DNA of 64,000 nucleotides from Conchocele bisecta (Eukaryota > Mollusca > Bivalvia > Lucinida > Thyasiridae), in assembly GCA_029237695.1 (NCBI GenBank), contig CM055279.1, positions 23,687,919 through 23,751,918 on the forward strand, given 5' to 3'. Positions 53,657-63,779 of the stretch are shown piece by piece; positions within the stretch are counted from its first letter, which is position 1; every line of letters begins with the position of its first letter. A model generated the notes under the pieces. That model saw only the letters and a list, made by a program, of their open reading frames with translations. It did not search any database and had not been told where the DNA came from. Position numbers and translations under genes: made by a program.

Positions 53657-54245
53657 TATGGTGGCATATATTTGCCATCGAGATGTCGAGATGTTGGCAC
53701 AATTTATCGCAACATGACGACTTAAATATCACGAAATGTCGACATACGTGGAACTATGTTAGCATATAGTGACAAATTATGTCGACATAACGTGATCACA
53801 AGTCGGCATACCATGATAGTCTAACACAACATGTCGACATAACGTGATATCATAAGTTATCACAAATCGGTATACCGTGATAGTCTAACACAACATGTCG
53901 ACGTAATGTGATATGTTAGCACAATATGTCGACTTACGGGGATATTTTATCTCAACATATCGACATATCGTAATATTTTATCTCAACATGTCGACATAAT
54001 ATGATAAGTTATCGTGACGAGTTGACACAAAGTGATAATCTAACACAACATGACGACATAGCGTAATAATTTAACACAACATGTCGACATAATGTGATAT
54101 TTTATTTCAACATGTCGACATTATTTATCTAAACATGTCGACATACTTTCACGTTATATCGACATGTTGTAATATTTAAGTCGACATGTTGCAATAAATT
54201 ATGTCAATATCTCAACATCTCGATGGCAAGTATATGCTACCATAC
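53657..54245. mobile_element. TIR element with ACATGTCGACATAACGTGATA array
   Basis: The ends tatggtggcatatatttgcc then atcgagatgtcgagatgttg pair with the complement ending ccatcgagatgttg... (tagcatatacttgccatcga). The interior is about 14 irregular 30-38 bp units around acaacatgtcgacataacgt, mostly forward, turning to the reverse near 54150 (acgttatatcgacatgttg). Confidence 0.65.
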
Positions 54246-54404
54246 ACAACAGTTGAACGTTTGTATTGAGTCGAAATTTCAAATGATATAAAAATGCAAT
54301 AATACGAAGACATACGAGACCTGTCTCAAAATAGCGAGACAAATAACATGTCTTTACTTTCCGGGATCGCGTAAAACAAGAACCAATGTTCCTGTTATAT
54401 TGCC

Positions 54405-54651
54405 TTAACCCTTTGAACCCGAAAGCCCGCTATATAGGTTTATGAAAACAGTGCAGATCCAGTTGAGCCGGCTCGTAACGAGCCGTCTCATCAGGATCTG
54501 CACTGTTTGAAAGTAATTTTCATATTTTTGAGAAAAACAAATACCCCCTTTTTATAAATGGAATAGTCTGAACATCATTTTGCGATGATTGGATTGGTTG
54601 CAAAACGAACATATCGCAGCCCATTCAGTTACTTAGGGGTGAAAGGATTAA
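54405..54651. mobile_element. TTAACCC MITE, complete copy
   Basis: ttaaccctttgaacccgaaa to taggggtgaaaggattaa. Confidence 0.85.
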
Positions 54652-54740
54652 TAACAATATTCAGCCAGTTACTTACATGTGTTCATGTTTCATGTGTTTT
54701 GTGCGAAATTGTCCTTTATTCCTGTAATGAGGGCTGTCGT

Positions 54741-54782
54741 GTTCGTTCGTGTGTGCACTTACACGCTGACCCCACTGTACAT
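54741..54782. mobile_element. Right end of the TACAGTGGGG palindrome
   Basis: gttcgttcgtgtgtgcactt then acacgctgaccccactgta matches 6484-6525. The left arm is absent. Confidence 0.6.
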
Positions 54783-54843
54783 AGAGAAAATCCACCAGCT
54801 TTTATTGGATACATAATATATTTTACGAGACAGCCAAAACACG

Positions 54844-55356
54844 TACTGTCTGTTTCACTAAACCAGCCCAATTTTTACGGCTATATGAATGATGAAAAAA
54901 CAATATATTTGTTCGATACTATTAAATTATAGCAACATTTAATAATGAGCCTACTTTTTATTTCGTGAAATTTGGTGCAATATTGATTTTACTGCTAAAA
55001 AACAACTTCCACATGTTAAATCCCCATATACATCTTCACAGAGTGAACCGATTTTCAAAATATAACTTTTGTTTTCTTAATAAGATCATTTACAAGCTAT
55101 CCAGTTAGATTTCAGAATCAATTTTTCGTTTTTCGTCTCCTCTTCCAGGTTCTCCACTTCTTTTGTTCCCCTGTTAAATTCCCATAGAGAACTTAATTTT
55201 CGTAATAAAATCAATATTTGACCAAATTTCACGAAATAAAAGGAAGAATCATTCTTAAATCTTGATAAAATTTAATATTATCGAGAAAAAAAATATAGTT
55301 TTTGCATTGTTAATATGGCCGTAACATTTGGGCAGGTTTCGTGAAACAGACAGTAA
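54844..55356. mobile_element. TACTGTCTGTTTCAC palindromic MITE
   Basis: Ends tactgtctgtttcactaaac / gtttcgtgaaacagacagta with inner ttacggctatat / atggccgta. Same inner layout as the GTCGGCAGC family, including ttaaatccccat / ttaaattcccat. Confidence 0.65.
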
Positions 55357-55431
55357 ATCGGTTGACTAAGTTAACGAGTGCGCAGCCCGAGTTAGTCAGT
55401 GGAAATACATGACTTGGCTGTCGAGAGACAT

Positions 55432-55713
55432 TTATCTCGTCAACACAGTGCTTATGTGCCGTGAAACACGGTGCCGTGAAACATTTTTGATATCCTATCA
55501 ATACGACCTAATCACTGCGTATTATTTTTGTATTTTACAGCCATTCGTAGGTGTTGACGGGATAAATAGAATCGTAGGTTAGTGCCGTGAATGGGAAAAA
55601 TATCTGGCGCGGCACGGAAACGGGATGTGCTCGGCAGAGCCTCGCCCATCCCGTTTCCTAAGCCTTGCCAGATATTTGTTTCCCATTCACGGCACTAACC
55701 TACTATTCTCTAT
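55432..55713 (+). mobile_element. Double-hairpin element DH-A, copy
   Basis: TTATCTCGTCAACACAGTGC to ACTATTCTCTAT, no extra module. Includes gacctaatcactgcgtat like the 8904 and 41615 copies, which may form a subgroup. Confidence 0.85.
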
Positions 55714-55904
55714 TTATTCTGTATCCAGACAGGCTGGTGGTTGTCCTATTTCTTACAGATTACATTTGCTTATAACATTCTACATGTATTTGTCTATTTG
55801 GTATGCAGATTGGATGTCAATTCGAGCATGTAACTACAGTGGCTACACTACGCCAAGTTGTACGTTTGACAAATGTGCTAGGGGCTACACTGATATCATT
55901 TACC

Positions 55905-55966
55905 CAATGTCGAGTGTATGATTTTGCTGAATAATGTTCAGCAAAATCATCCACTCGACACGATGC
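55905..55966. repeat. Hairpin
   Basis: tgtcgagtgtatgattttgc tga pairs with tcagcaaaatcatccactcgaca; one mismatch. Confidence 0.6.
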
Positions 55967-56385
55967 TATGTGCGTGTGTACAAACTATTTTAAATTGTTT
56001 TTCCAGTCGAAAAATGATAATGTTCTCAATTCTAGAACAACATGAATCATTACATCTACCACATCGCCGAAGTTTATTATAGGACATGGACATAATAAAA
56101 CACTTATTTATATGGAAAATCACACATTTTCACAAGAAAATTATATTTAGCAACATCCAATGCAGCCCGGGTTCGATCTAGGACCGGTACAGTATAACAG
56201 ATGGTATGGTGGTCGCCAGACTGGACAAGTGGGTTTTCTCCAGGTATTTCTCCAGAATATTTTGTCAGTTGCCTCCCACATTAAGGATCGCCTTTACGCC
56301 TCCATATGTGCCATTTTATTTGGAATAATTCCACGTTTCCACGATATTCTGCCAGCTACACACGTAATAAGGAACATTTTTTTGC
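55967..56385. other. Unassigned intergenic sequence
   Basis: No firm feature. The stretch gcccgggttcgatct at 56164 resembles a tRNA B box but lacks an A box upstream. Confidence 0.3.
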
Positions 56386-56708
56386 ATTTGAGACACGCCA
56401 TGCGAGTAAATACATTCGATCATCTGCGTAATTTCATTAAATACGTTTACAAAATTTACAATATTTTTCATAAATAAAGTAAAAAGCTGACGACATTAAT
56501 TTTGCAGAGTAGAACTGAGTAATTTCATGAAATACATTTACAAAAAAATACAATATCTTCCGTGAATGGTGTCAAAAGCTGACAAAATTTTCAAAGTACA
56601 TGCGGAATATAATTCCACATGTACTTTGAATATTTTGTCAGCTTTTGACGCCATTCACGGAAAATATTGTATTTATTTTTTGTAAATGTATTTCATGAAA
56701 TTACGTCT
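56386..56708. mobile_element. GACACGCCATG-type palindrome, part
   Basis: Left end tgagacacgccatgcgagta. Inner pair ccgtgaatggtgtcaaaagc / gcttttgacgccattcacgg about 56560-56660. The right end passes into the next element. Confidence 0.55.
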
Positions 56709-57110
56709 CCGTTGTTCGTCGGCGGTAAAACAAAACAAAACCAGGTTTGGCACGGAGATAAACCATACAGCTCTTAAATGAGACACGCCATGTGATGTTG
56801 TACCTTCGGACATCTGAGTAATTTCATTCATTTCAGCAAAAAAAATACAATATTTTCCGTGAATGGCGTCAAAAGTTGACAATATTTTCAAATTACATAC
56901 GGAATATAATTCCGCATGTACTTTGGAAATTTTGTCAACTTTTGACGCCATTCACGGAAGATATTGTATTTTTTTGTAAATGTATTTCATGAAATTACTC
57001 AGATGTCCGAAGGTACAAAATCACATGGCGTGTCTCATTTAAGGGCTGTATGGGTTATCTCCGTGCCAATCCTGGTTTTGTTTTGTTTTACCGCCGACGA
57101 ACAATGGAGA
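56709..57110. mobile_element. GTTCGTCGGCGGTAAAAC palindrome, ~80-bp arms
   Basis: Left arm 56713-56795 (gttcgtcggcggtaaaacaa ... gagacacgccatg) and its complement at 57024-57104. The inner pair ttttccgtgaatggcgtcaa / gacgccattcacggaa extends the stem. It is probably the longer form of the GACACGCC family. Confidence 0.7.
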
Positions 57111-57120
57111 CATCGAAGAG

Positions 57121-57652
57121 TTAAAGGTACATGCCCACTCAGTAGGCACAACATGTTCTTTATATCAGAGACATCATCAGAGACATTTCATGGCAAAATA
57201 AACACTCATTCACCATTTCCCCACGTAATGATTGGCATTATTATACATTTTATATCAGAGGTAGATATCCACACTGATATCAGGGGCGATAACCGTATTT
57301 CCTTAAAATGTTAACGGACATTACTAATTATTCTCTGTATTTATATTTTTAATTATTCTCTGTATTTATATTTTGATATGCAATGATCATACTTTATAAT
57401 TTGACGAAATTAATATTTTTTTCAGGCATTTAATTTGTATAAATAATTAAAAAATATCATGCCTCATTTGCATATGAAAACGGCCTGATACCACCACGCG
57501 TCACTATCAGTAATATAAATATTACTAAATGATTATATCTGTATAGCGGGCACACGTAATCTTTAGAACTCGTGGAATAGTGACACAATTATACACTTAT
57601 TTCATTCCTATAAAGAACAGTTTGTTCCTACTAAGTAGGCATGTACATTTAA
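57121..57652. mobile_element. GGTACATGCCCACT MITE, copy 4
   Basis: ttaaaggtacatgcccactc to aagtaggcatgtacatttaa. It carries a small tandem duplication of attattctctgtatttatat at 57330-57370. Confidence 0.75.
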
Positions 57653-57912
57653 AAGCGCTTTATTGCACGTAATGTTCTACGTAATATATTATATGTAGCC
57701 TACCGGAAGCAGAAGAAAAGCGCCGCCTAATGCTTAATGTAGTGCTTTATAAATTAATTGCAAACGGAAGTAGCATAAAGTAGATAGTATAATACATAAT
57801 GTGAGCGTCGTGCAGCTCGCACAGATATCCGTGCAAATACGCACATTAAACCAGTCAATCTACTGTCTGTTCCACGTTTTGCCGACGAACTTTTGGCAAT
57901 TAAACACATTAA

Positions 57913-58655
57913 AGCGGCTCCACTCCAGATGGGATTACAGTGTACTGTATTTTTTTCACGCGATGTTTACCTGCATTTGCTATATATCTACACATTGCGA
58001 GCTCATTTTCGGTTGGTGGATGTTATATTCGCGTTAAATCGTACTTTATACGTCCCTATACGAAAGGGCTTTTCCGTTTCCAATTCTATTTTTACTTACG
58101 ACCTGCTTGCCGTACGTAATCCCACGTGACACAAATGGCCCACAAATCATACTTCCGGGCATGCGCACATCGCGTCCAGCTATATCAACAACAATGTCCG
58201 ACTCTGAGGTAAGTCGATACATATTAGCGTTATACACAGGCGTTCTATATGAAACGAATGTGTTTCAACATCAATACATTTCCAAATAACTTACTTTTAC
58301 CTAGGGCAGACCACAGATGTTGTTTAAATATGTAGAAAGTATGTATTTTGTAACGGACGTGCTATCGCATCGGCAATTTTCTTCCGAGGGACCGTCTCAA
58401 AACACACAATTTGGGGTCAAGACAGTCAACTGCGCATGTGCATGATACCACGTGACGGGCAATATCAGTATAGCGCGAATTATAAAAATAAATGGGAGTA
58501 ACGCGCGCCACTCCCAACAAATTAATTAATATTAAATAAATAAATATCTATACTGGCCACTTATAATTTTTAAACCTGTCGCAATAGTTACATCATTAGG
58601 TACTTATTTATTTAAAATAGTATCCCTTTTACCCCTCATCTGGAGTGGAGTCGCT
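57913..58655 (+). mobile_element. 743-bp TTAA-targeting MITE (piggyBac- or Kolobok-like)
   Basis: TIRs agcggctccactccagatgg and the complement of agcgactccactccagatga. TTAA on both sides (57909-57912, 58656-58659), single in the uninterrupted host. The interior starts with a GC-richer promoter-like stretch (acttccgggcatgcgcacat) leading to a short exon. The rest is AT-rich. Confidence 0.75.
58194..58214 (+). CDS. Putative first exon with splice donor, retained in the MITE
   Basis: ATG at 58194 opens M-S-D-S-E, followed at once by GTAAGT (58209-58214), a consensus 5' splice site. The A/C-rich leader tatcaacaacaATG fits a start context. Upstream lie cttccggg (ETS-like) and catgcgcac (NRF-1-like), as in TATA-less promoters. 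The acidic MSDSE start is what I would expect of a piggyBac-type transposase, but five residues cannot prove it. The remaining exons appear deleted. Confidence 0.4.
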
Positions 58656-59121
58656 TTAAATCTAAAAAATATTTAATGTAACTACCTTCTCATCAATAAT
58701 AAAAAAGTCACGCTCCGGAAAAAGATTTGTTGATGTATTTCCATCAAGTATTTATTTTATTGCGAAAAAACGATTTTCCTATGGGAATTTAACTTAGGGG
58801 CTAACGATAGATTTTTTTTAAAATATTTGTGGACCGATTTTCAAAATCTAACTTTTGTTTTCTTAGTTACATTATTTCCAAGCTATCTAACCAGTTTTCG
58901 GAGTCAATTTCAATTATTATTTTCGTTTTGTATTCCTCCCGCAGATCCTTAATAGCCAAAAATTCGTCTGCAGCAAATTAGACGGTAGGAATATATCAGC
59001 CAAACCCACCACTAATTGCAACAGAAGGTATCATAGCTACTTTTTTAAAAACACTTTATGAAGACAATATATGCCGTATGCGGATGCACATGCTGATCTG
59101 GATCTACACTGGTGGTAAATA

Positions 59122-62100
59122 GTGCAGGGGCAATTGGTAACAATCCGGCACCTCGTGTTAATTTTTGTTTCTCGGTGGATTCGTAGTCTTTGGGTTCTCA
59201 ACTTTCCGAAAAATCCGGGTGCCATTTTTTAAATCCACTTTCAAGGTCATTTAAAGGTCATTCAAGGGTCACCGTGACCCTATCTCGCCTTGGTGTGATA
59301 TAATGCTCTACCATCCAGAAATCATCACATATAAAGCCCATAATATGATCTTAATGTATGCCACTATAGATATAGACATGTTTTAACAATAATACTTGGT
59401 GAGTATTCGTGCGTAAAGGTCAAGTTCAAGGTCATATCCGGTATTATAAAGTAAAACATTGCCTATCATATGCCATAATGAACACATTTTAATGATATTG
59501 GTGTCTATCATATAGTTATCTATGACCACGGATCGATTCGTGAACTTTTCAGAGCCATTGAAGTTGAAGGTTGTACGCTAGGGCTCAAGGTCAATTTCAT
59601 TGTGAACCGTCAAAATCCGCAGAAACCCTTGAAAATGCCATATCACCGTTACTAATTGTCCTATTTGAATGATTGCGGTGTCAATGGTGTCATTGTATTA
59701 TTTCGGGGGCACATAGTCGTCATCCTGTCCGTCTGTGTCTGTCTGTCCGAACCTATATCTTAAGTTGTGTATGTCCGATCCTTACCGTTCTTCACATGTG
59801 CATTGATATTGACGACACCCACTGGATATGGGCTTCGTCCACCCAAGGTCAAGGTCACAATTTCTAAAAATAGACACTTGCGTTAAAGTTTTTAATGTTA
59901 AAGTTTGTTTGTGTTTTTTTGTGTTTTTTTTTTAATTTGCGGCCAGGGTGCATCCATCACTGAGCGCTAAACCAGTCAAGACATGCGAACAGTTTGCAAA
60001 TTAATTTGTGAATCGCACAAATCATATGATAAAAAAGTATGATGAAGCACATCATATTTGACCATTATGATGTAGACACATCTTTGAAGACAAATACCAG
60101 AGATAGGCGCAGCAAGGGAGAACGAGAACAATTTCATGTGTGCAAAGATGTAACACCCATACGGTCATCATTTGTTAAGTTCATGTTGAATACAAAGACA
60201 AAGCATGGTCTGACGCTTTATCTTGCGGATAAGCTTCTGGACAGTTGTAACGACTCCTTAACCCCAGTAGTTGTGTCAACCAGCCAAGGTGCCCAATGAA
60301 ACAAACTTGATGTAGAGCATCTATCATCGACCCATGAAGAAGCCGATAATATATTGATAGTACATGCTCTGGAAGCTGTAAAACGAGGGTGTGATGTTGA
60401 CATAGTGTCTCCTGATACGGATGTGTTCGTATTAGCTGTTTCGCAATCACGGATGTTGGGGAAAGATCCCAGAATTGTAACAAAGCGAAGGTCCAGCTAT
60501 AGCTGCTGCTCTGCCCGGGTTTCGCGTATTCACTGGGTGCGACACGTGTGGGCGGTTTCAAGGCAAAGGCAAAGTCACGTGCTGGAACACCTTACAGAAA
60601 CAGCCAGCTCGCATTACAAACGCATTTGCAGAGCTTGGCAAATCGGACAAAGTAGATGACAACACTGTAAACGCGCTAGAAAAATTTGTCTGTGACATGT
60701 ATAGACAGAAAGGTTCTCATGCCACAGAGTTGGCTGATCTCCGATGGGAATTATTTAAAATGTCACAGGCGGAATCTGATAGGCTTCCACCCACAAGAGG
60801 CGCGCTGCTCCAGCACACCCTCTGTGCTGCATATCAGTCACTGGTATGGGCTCACTCTGATGATGCTAAACCAAATTACCCCACACCAACTGAATTCGGA
60901 TGGATGGTGCAAAATGACACATATGTACCCGTTGTTACTACAATGGAGCCCGCTCCAAAAGCAGTACTAGAACTTGTACGCTGTAGTTATCAAATAAGTC
61001 AGTGTTCGACAGTAAGGTGTACATGCCATAAAGCTAGTCTTGTGTGTACAGAACTTTGCAAATGTAGTCTAAACGAAAACACATGTCATCCAACAGTACC
61101 TGATATCGAGTCAGATAGTGATGACGATTAAACTTACTGAACGATACTTATTTCTTCATACTGGTGACATATAACCCACCCGGATATTGAAAAATAGTAA
61201 TTGATACCCAAAGGAGAGCCGAAGAGCCCGGAACTAACGATGAATGTAATTAATATGCCAAGCACAGCTAACGTATATCGGTAATCGAATTCTTCAACAC
61301 GCACACCAGTGCACTCTACGACTAGCGGTATACGCTCCCAAAAAGTAGGATAAAATACGAAAATTAAAATTAAAACTAATTTTGACACTTTTTCGACTTT
61401 ATGTATGAAGTTCAATGACCTTGAAATGACCTTTAGAGTATAATTTTGAACCACTTTCGCTCTGGAAAGTTCATTCATTTACTCAGGACCATGAAAACCC
61501 ATTAGATACAACGCCAGACTCATTAAAACCTCACCATTTGTGCATTAAATATAGCATTTTCAATGTATTATGCGTATTATTGGAGGTCAAACATGACATT
61601 GACCTTGGCCCTCGTACTATAAATTTAACCCCAATCACTCCGAGACATTAATTAATCAATACGTAACAATGTAAAGAAATAAGATAATTACCAAACTCGT
61701 TCAAATCGGATCGTTTGTGCCGAAGATAAGGCATTCTCAAGGTTTTGTGCGTATTTTGGGGATCCAAAATGACATTGACCTTGACCCTTAGAATATAAAA
61801 TGAAACCTAAATCGCTCTGAAAAGTTAAATAATTTATCCAGGACTATGCAACACCTTAGTATAGCCACCATGATCATTACAACTGTTCATTATGGCGTGA
61901 TAGAGGCAATTATTTACTATTTTTGAGAAAATGACCTTGAATATGACCTTTAACCCCAAACAGGCGACCAGTAATATTGTTAAAACGAATCTATTTTTAT
62001 AGCGATATATAAGAGGAACATATTTCGTACTTTAAATGTGACCAATTATGTGTGACAGAACCTTTTATGATATCAGGGCGACATTGGGTTACGGTGACCA

Positions 62101-62255
62101 TTGTATGACCTTTAAATGACCTTGAAAGTGTATGAAAAAAATGGCACCCGGATTGTTTGGAAACCTTAGGGCATTGGGGTTACGAAACTACCAGGTGCCA
62201 AAAATTAACATGAGGTGCCGGAATGTTCCACATACAATTACATTTGCCCCTGCAC
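59122..62255 (+). mobile_element. 3.1 kb TIR transposon with XPG-like relic gene
   Basis: Long imperfect TIRs of about 160 bp: gtgcaggggcaattggtaac ... tccggcacctcgtgttaatt, then atccgggtgccatttttt, then actttcaaggtcatttaaag gtcat. The right end matches in complement from 62255 to about 62085. TA flanks both sides. The inner flanks (59400-59950, 61480-62080) repeat short caaggtca / tgaccttga words. The coding relic lies in the middle. Superfamily uncertain: XPG-like nucleases are described in Academ elements, but their target duplication is usually given as 3-4 bp. Confidence 0.7.
60039..61131 (+). pseudogene. Relic transposon protein with XPG/PIN-like and Cys-rich domains
   Basis: About 364 codons remain in three blocks. 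Block 1 (60039-60296) ends in an in-frame TGA at 60297. The same frame goes on with HEEADNILIVHAL and DIVSPDTDVFVLAV, acidic motifs spaced like the EAD and D-x-D parts of flap/XPG nucleases. Near 60482 the frame shifts by one. The new frame reads ALPGFRVFTGCD then TCGRFQGKGKVTCW, a glycine/cysteine signature I know from many unannotated invertebrate and fish proteins, then FVCDMYRQKGSHATELADLR, and finishes with eight cysteines (RCSYQISQC to NENTCHP) and an acidic SDSDDD tail before TAA. The N-terminus that full proteins have is absent. Inactive as it stands. Confidence 0.65.
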
Positions 62256-62335
62256 TAAAAAGCCGTACTACCCATTTCTCCAGTCTCAGCCACATATGAC
62301 CAAAAACTATGAAATCCGTAGGAAAATTAAAAGTT

Positions 62336-62552
62336 ATACAGTCGAACACCTCTAAACCGGACACAAATAAAAGTTAGTTCTACTTAATTATAATCGGGTT
62401 CATTATCATTTATCTCCCCTGATTATGTATGTTCGTGAACGCAAAGCACCCACGCGTGTCCTGGAGTAGTTGTCTGTCTGTCTTACAATGGAACCGTTCT
62501 AAACCGGACACCATGGGGACCTCCCAGGGTGTTCGGTTTATAGAGGTTCCAC
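62336..62552. mobile_element. Long CCGGACA element
   Basis: tacagtcgaacacctctaaa then ccggacac, inner gtatgttcgtgaacgcaaag and gtgtcctggagtagttg, then the hairpin aatggaaccgttctaaaccg ... ggttccacc. Confidence 0.65.
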
Positions 62553-62562
62553 CTTATTATTC

Positions 62563-62732
62563 GTAATAAACCATCAACCCACTATTCCAACGTTTCATCA
62601 GAAACGTTGGAATAATGGGTTGGTGGTTTATTAAGTACCATGCAACATGGCGCTATGAAATCTATTCATATTGTGTAGATCTCAAAGGTATTCATTTTGC
62701 ATTGAGATCTACACAATATGAATAGATTTCAA
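62563..62732. repeat. Two adjacent hairpins
   Basis: First: taataaaccatcaacccact attccaacg with its complement to 62633. Second, 20 bp on: gaaatctattcatattgtgt agatctcaa with complement to 62731. Adjacent hairpins recall the DH layout, but the DH motifs are absent. Confidence 0.6.
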
Positions 62733-63051
62733 CGTCAAAGCAGTGATGGACGGTGATACTCATTCTGCAAAATTGAATGTAATAACATATAATAACACAC
62801 TATTAAGTTCATTTGCTGCATATTATCCAAATAAAGCATTGTATTTGGCAAATGTATATGGATTGGAATTGTGTTTCGTTGGCATGTAGGAAAACTAGTA
62901 ACTGTAATGCATTTTGCAAACAGTACCGTTATAAACAGAACGTACTGAAAATGAGTTATCGAAAAGTGACAAAGTAGCTGGAAAGTATAGATTTATTTTC
63001 GATTACTGATACTGTAGGTGTTTATTGTTGCAATTGCAATATGGTCGGTCA
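62733..63051. other. Unassigned intergenic sequence
   Basis: Nothing recognised. Confidence 0.35.
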
Positions 63052-63299
63052 TTAACCCTTTCACCCCTAAGTAACTGGAATGGAATTTGATATGTTAATT
63101 TTGCAACCAATGCAATCGTCACAAAATGATTTTTAGACTATTCCATTTATAAAAAGGGGGTATTTGTTGTTCTCAAAAATATGAAAATTACTTTCAAACA
63201 GTGCAGATCCAGATGAGACGGCTCGTTACGAGCCGGCTCATCTGGATCTGCACTGTTTGCATAAACCGATATAGCTGGCTTTCGGGTTCAAAGGGTTAA
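63052..63299. mobile_element. TTAACCC MITE, complete copy (reverse)
   Basis: ttaaccctttcacccctaag to ctttcgggttcaaagggtta a. Hairpin gtgcagatccagatgagac at 63201, perfect to 63256. Confidence 0.85.
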
Positions 63300-63568
63300 C
63301 TGTGGTACACTGTAGCAGCCCATATATTACATACACACGACAGGTACAGTACGTGCAAAAGGTAAAAGGCAAAAGAAGCAATTGTTTCCGAAGATACAGT
63401 ATGATACAGTATGGGGCTGGGCCCCATAAAATGAAATCTGACAAAGCCGATAAAGCAAAAGTAATGACTACTTTCAGTCAATGCATTATATTATGCTGAA
63501 CACAAATCCGGTGTCAAATCAAATCAGATGGGACAATGTTATTGTTGGAGTTAAAGACATGGGCACCT

Positions 63569-63779
63569 GGGGGCCGTTTCACCAAACTTCGTACAACTAA
63601 AATGTTCGTAAGTGCAAATGAAGGATCGTCTGGAATGTCCGTTCATGCATGCAGCCTATGCTCAATGAATGTAAATCCAATAATTGTTTACAAGAAAACA
63701 GTCTTAATGTGCAATTTACAGACTATCATTTTGCACATACGAACATTTTACTCGTACGAAGTTTAGTGAAACGGCCCCC
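63569..63779. mobile_element. CGTACGACTAAAAT MITE, copy
   Basis: ctgggggccgtttcaccaaa to gtttagtgaaacggccccca. The left half of the centre has been lost (gttcatgcatgcagcctatg). Confidence 0.75.

Larger units (their letters stand above)
57861..58989. mobile_element. GTCGGCAGC MITE interrupted by a TTAA element
   Basis: Left part tactgtctgttccacgtttt ... attaaacacattaa. The right part resumes aatctaaaaaatatttaatg at 58658 and ends gtctgcagcaaattagacgg ta. The reference copy reads aacacattaaatctaaaa without interruption. Confidence 0.75.
59085..62300. mobile_element. CTTATGG MITE remnant split by the XPG-type transposon
   Basis: Left: acatgctgatctggatctac actggtggtaaata. Right: taaaaagccgtactacccat ttctccagtctcag. 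Together they read as the right half of the CTTATGG family. Confidence 0.55.

Noticed and set aside
56160..56185. Possible second tRNA-like sequence at gcccgggttcgatct
   Set aside because: Only a B-box-like word is present. No A box lies at the right distance upstream.
61134..61478. Minus-strand 114-codon ORF with two hydrophobic stretches
   Set aside because: At first it recalled a membrane protein or the missing TM1. It overlaps the repeated AAGGTCA arms of the transposon, begins inside them and has no conserved motif.
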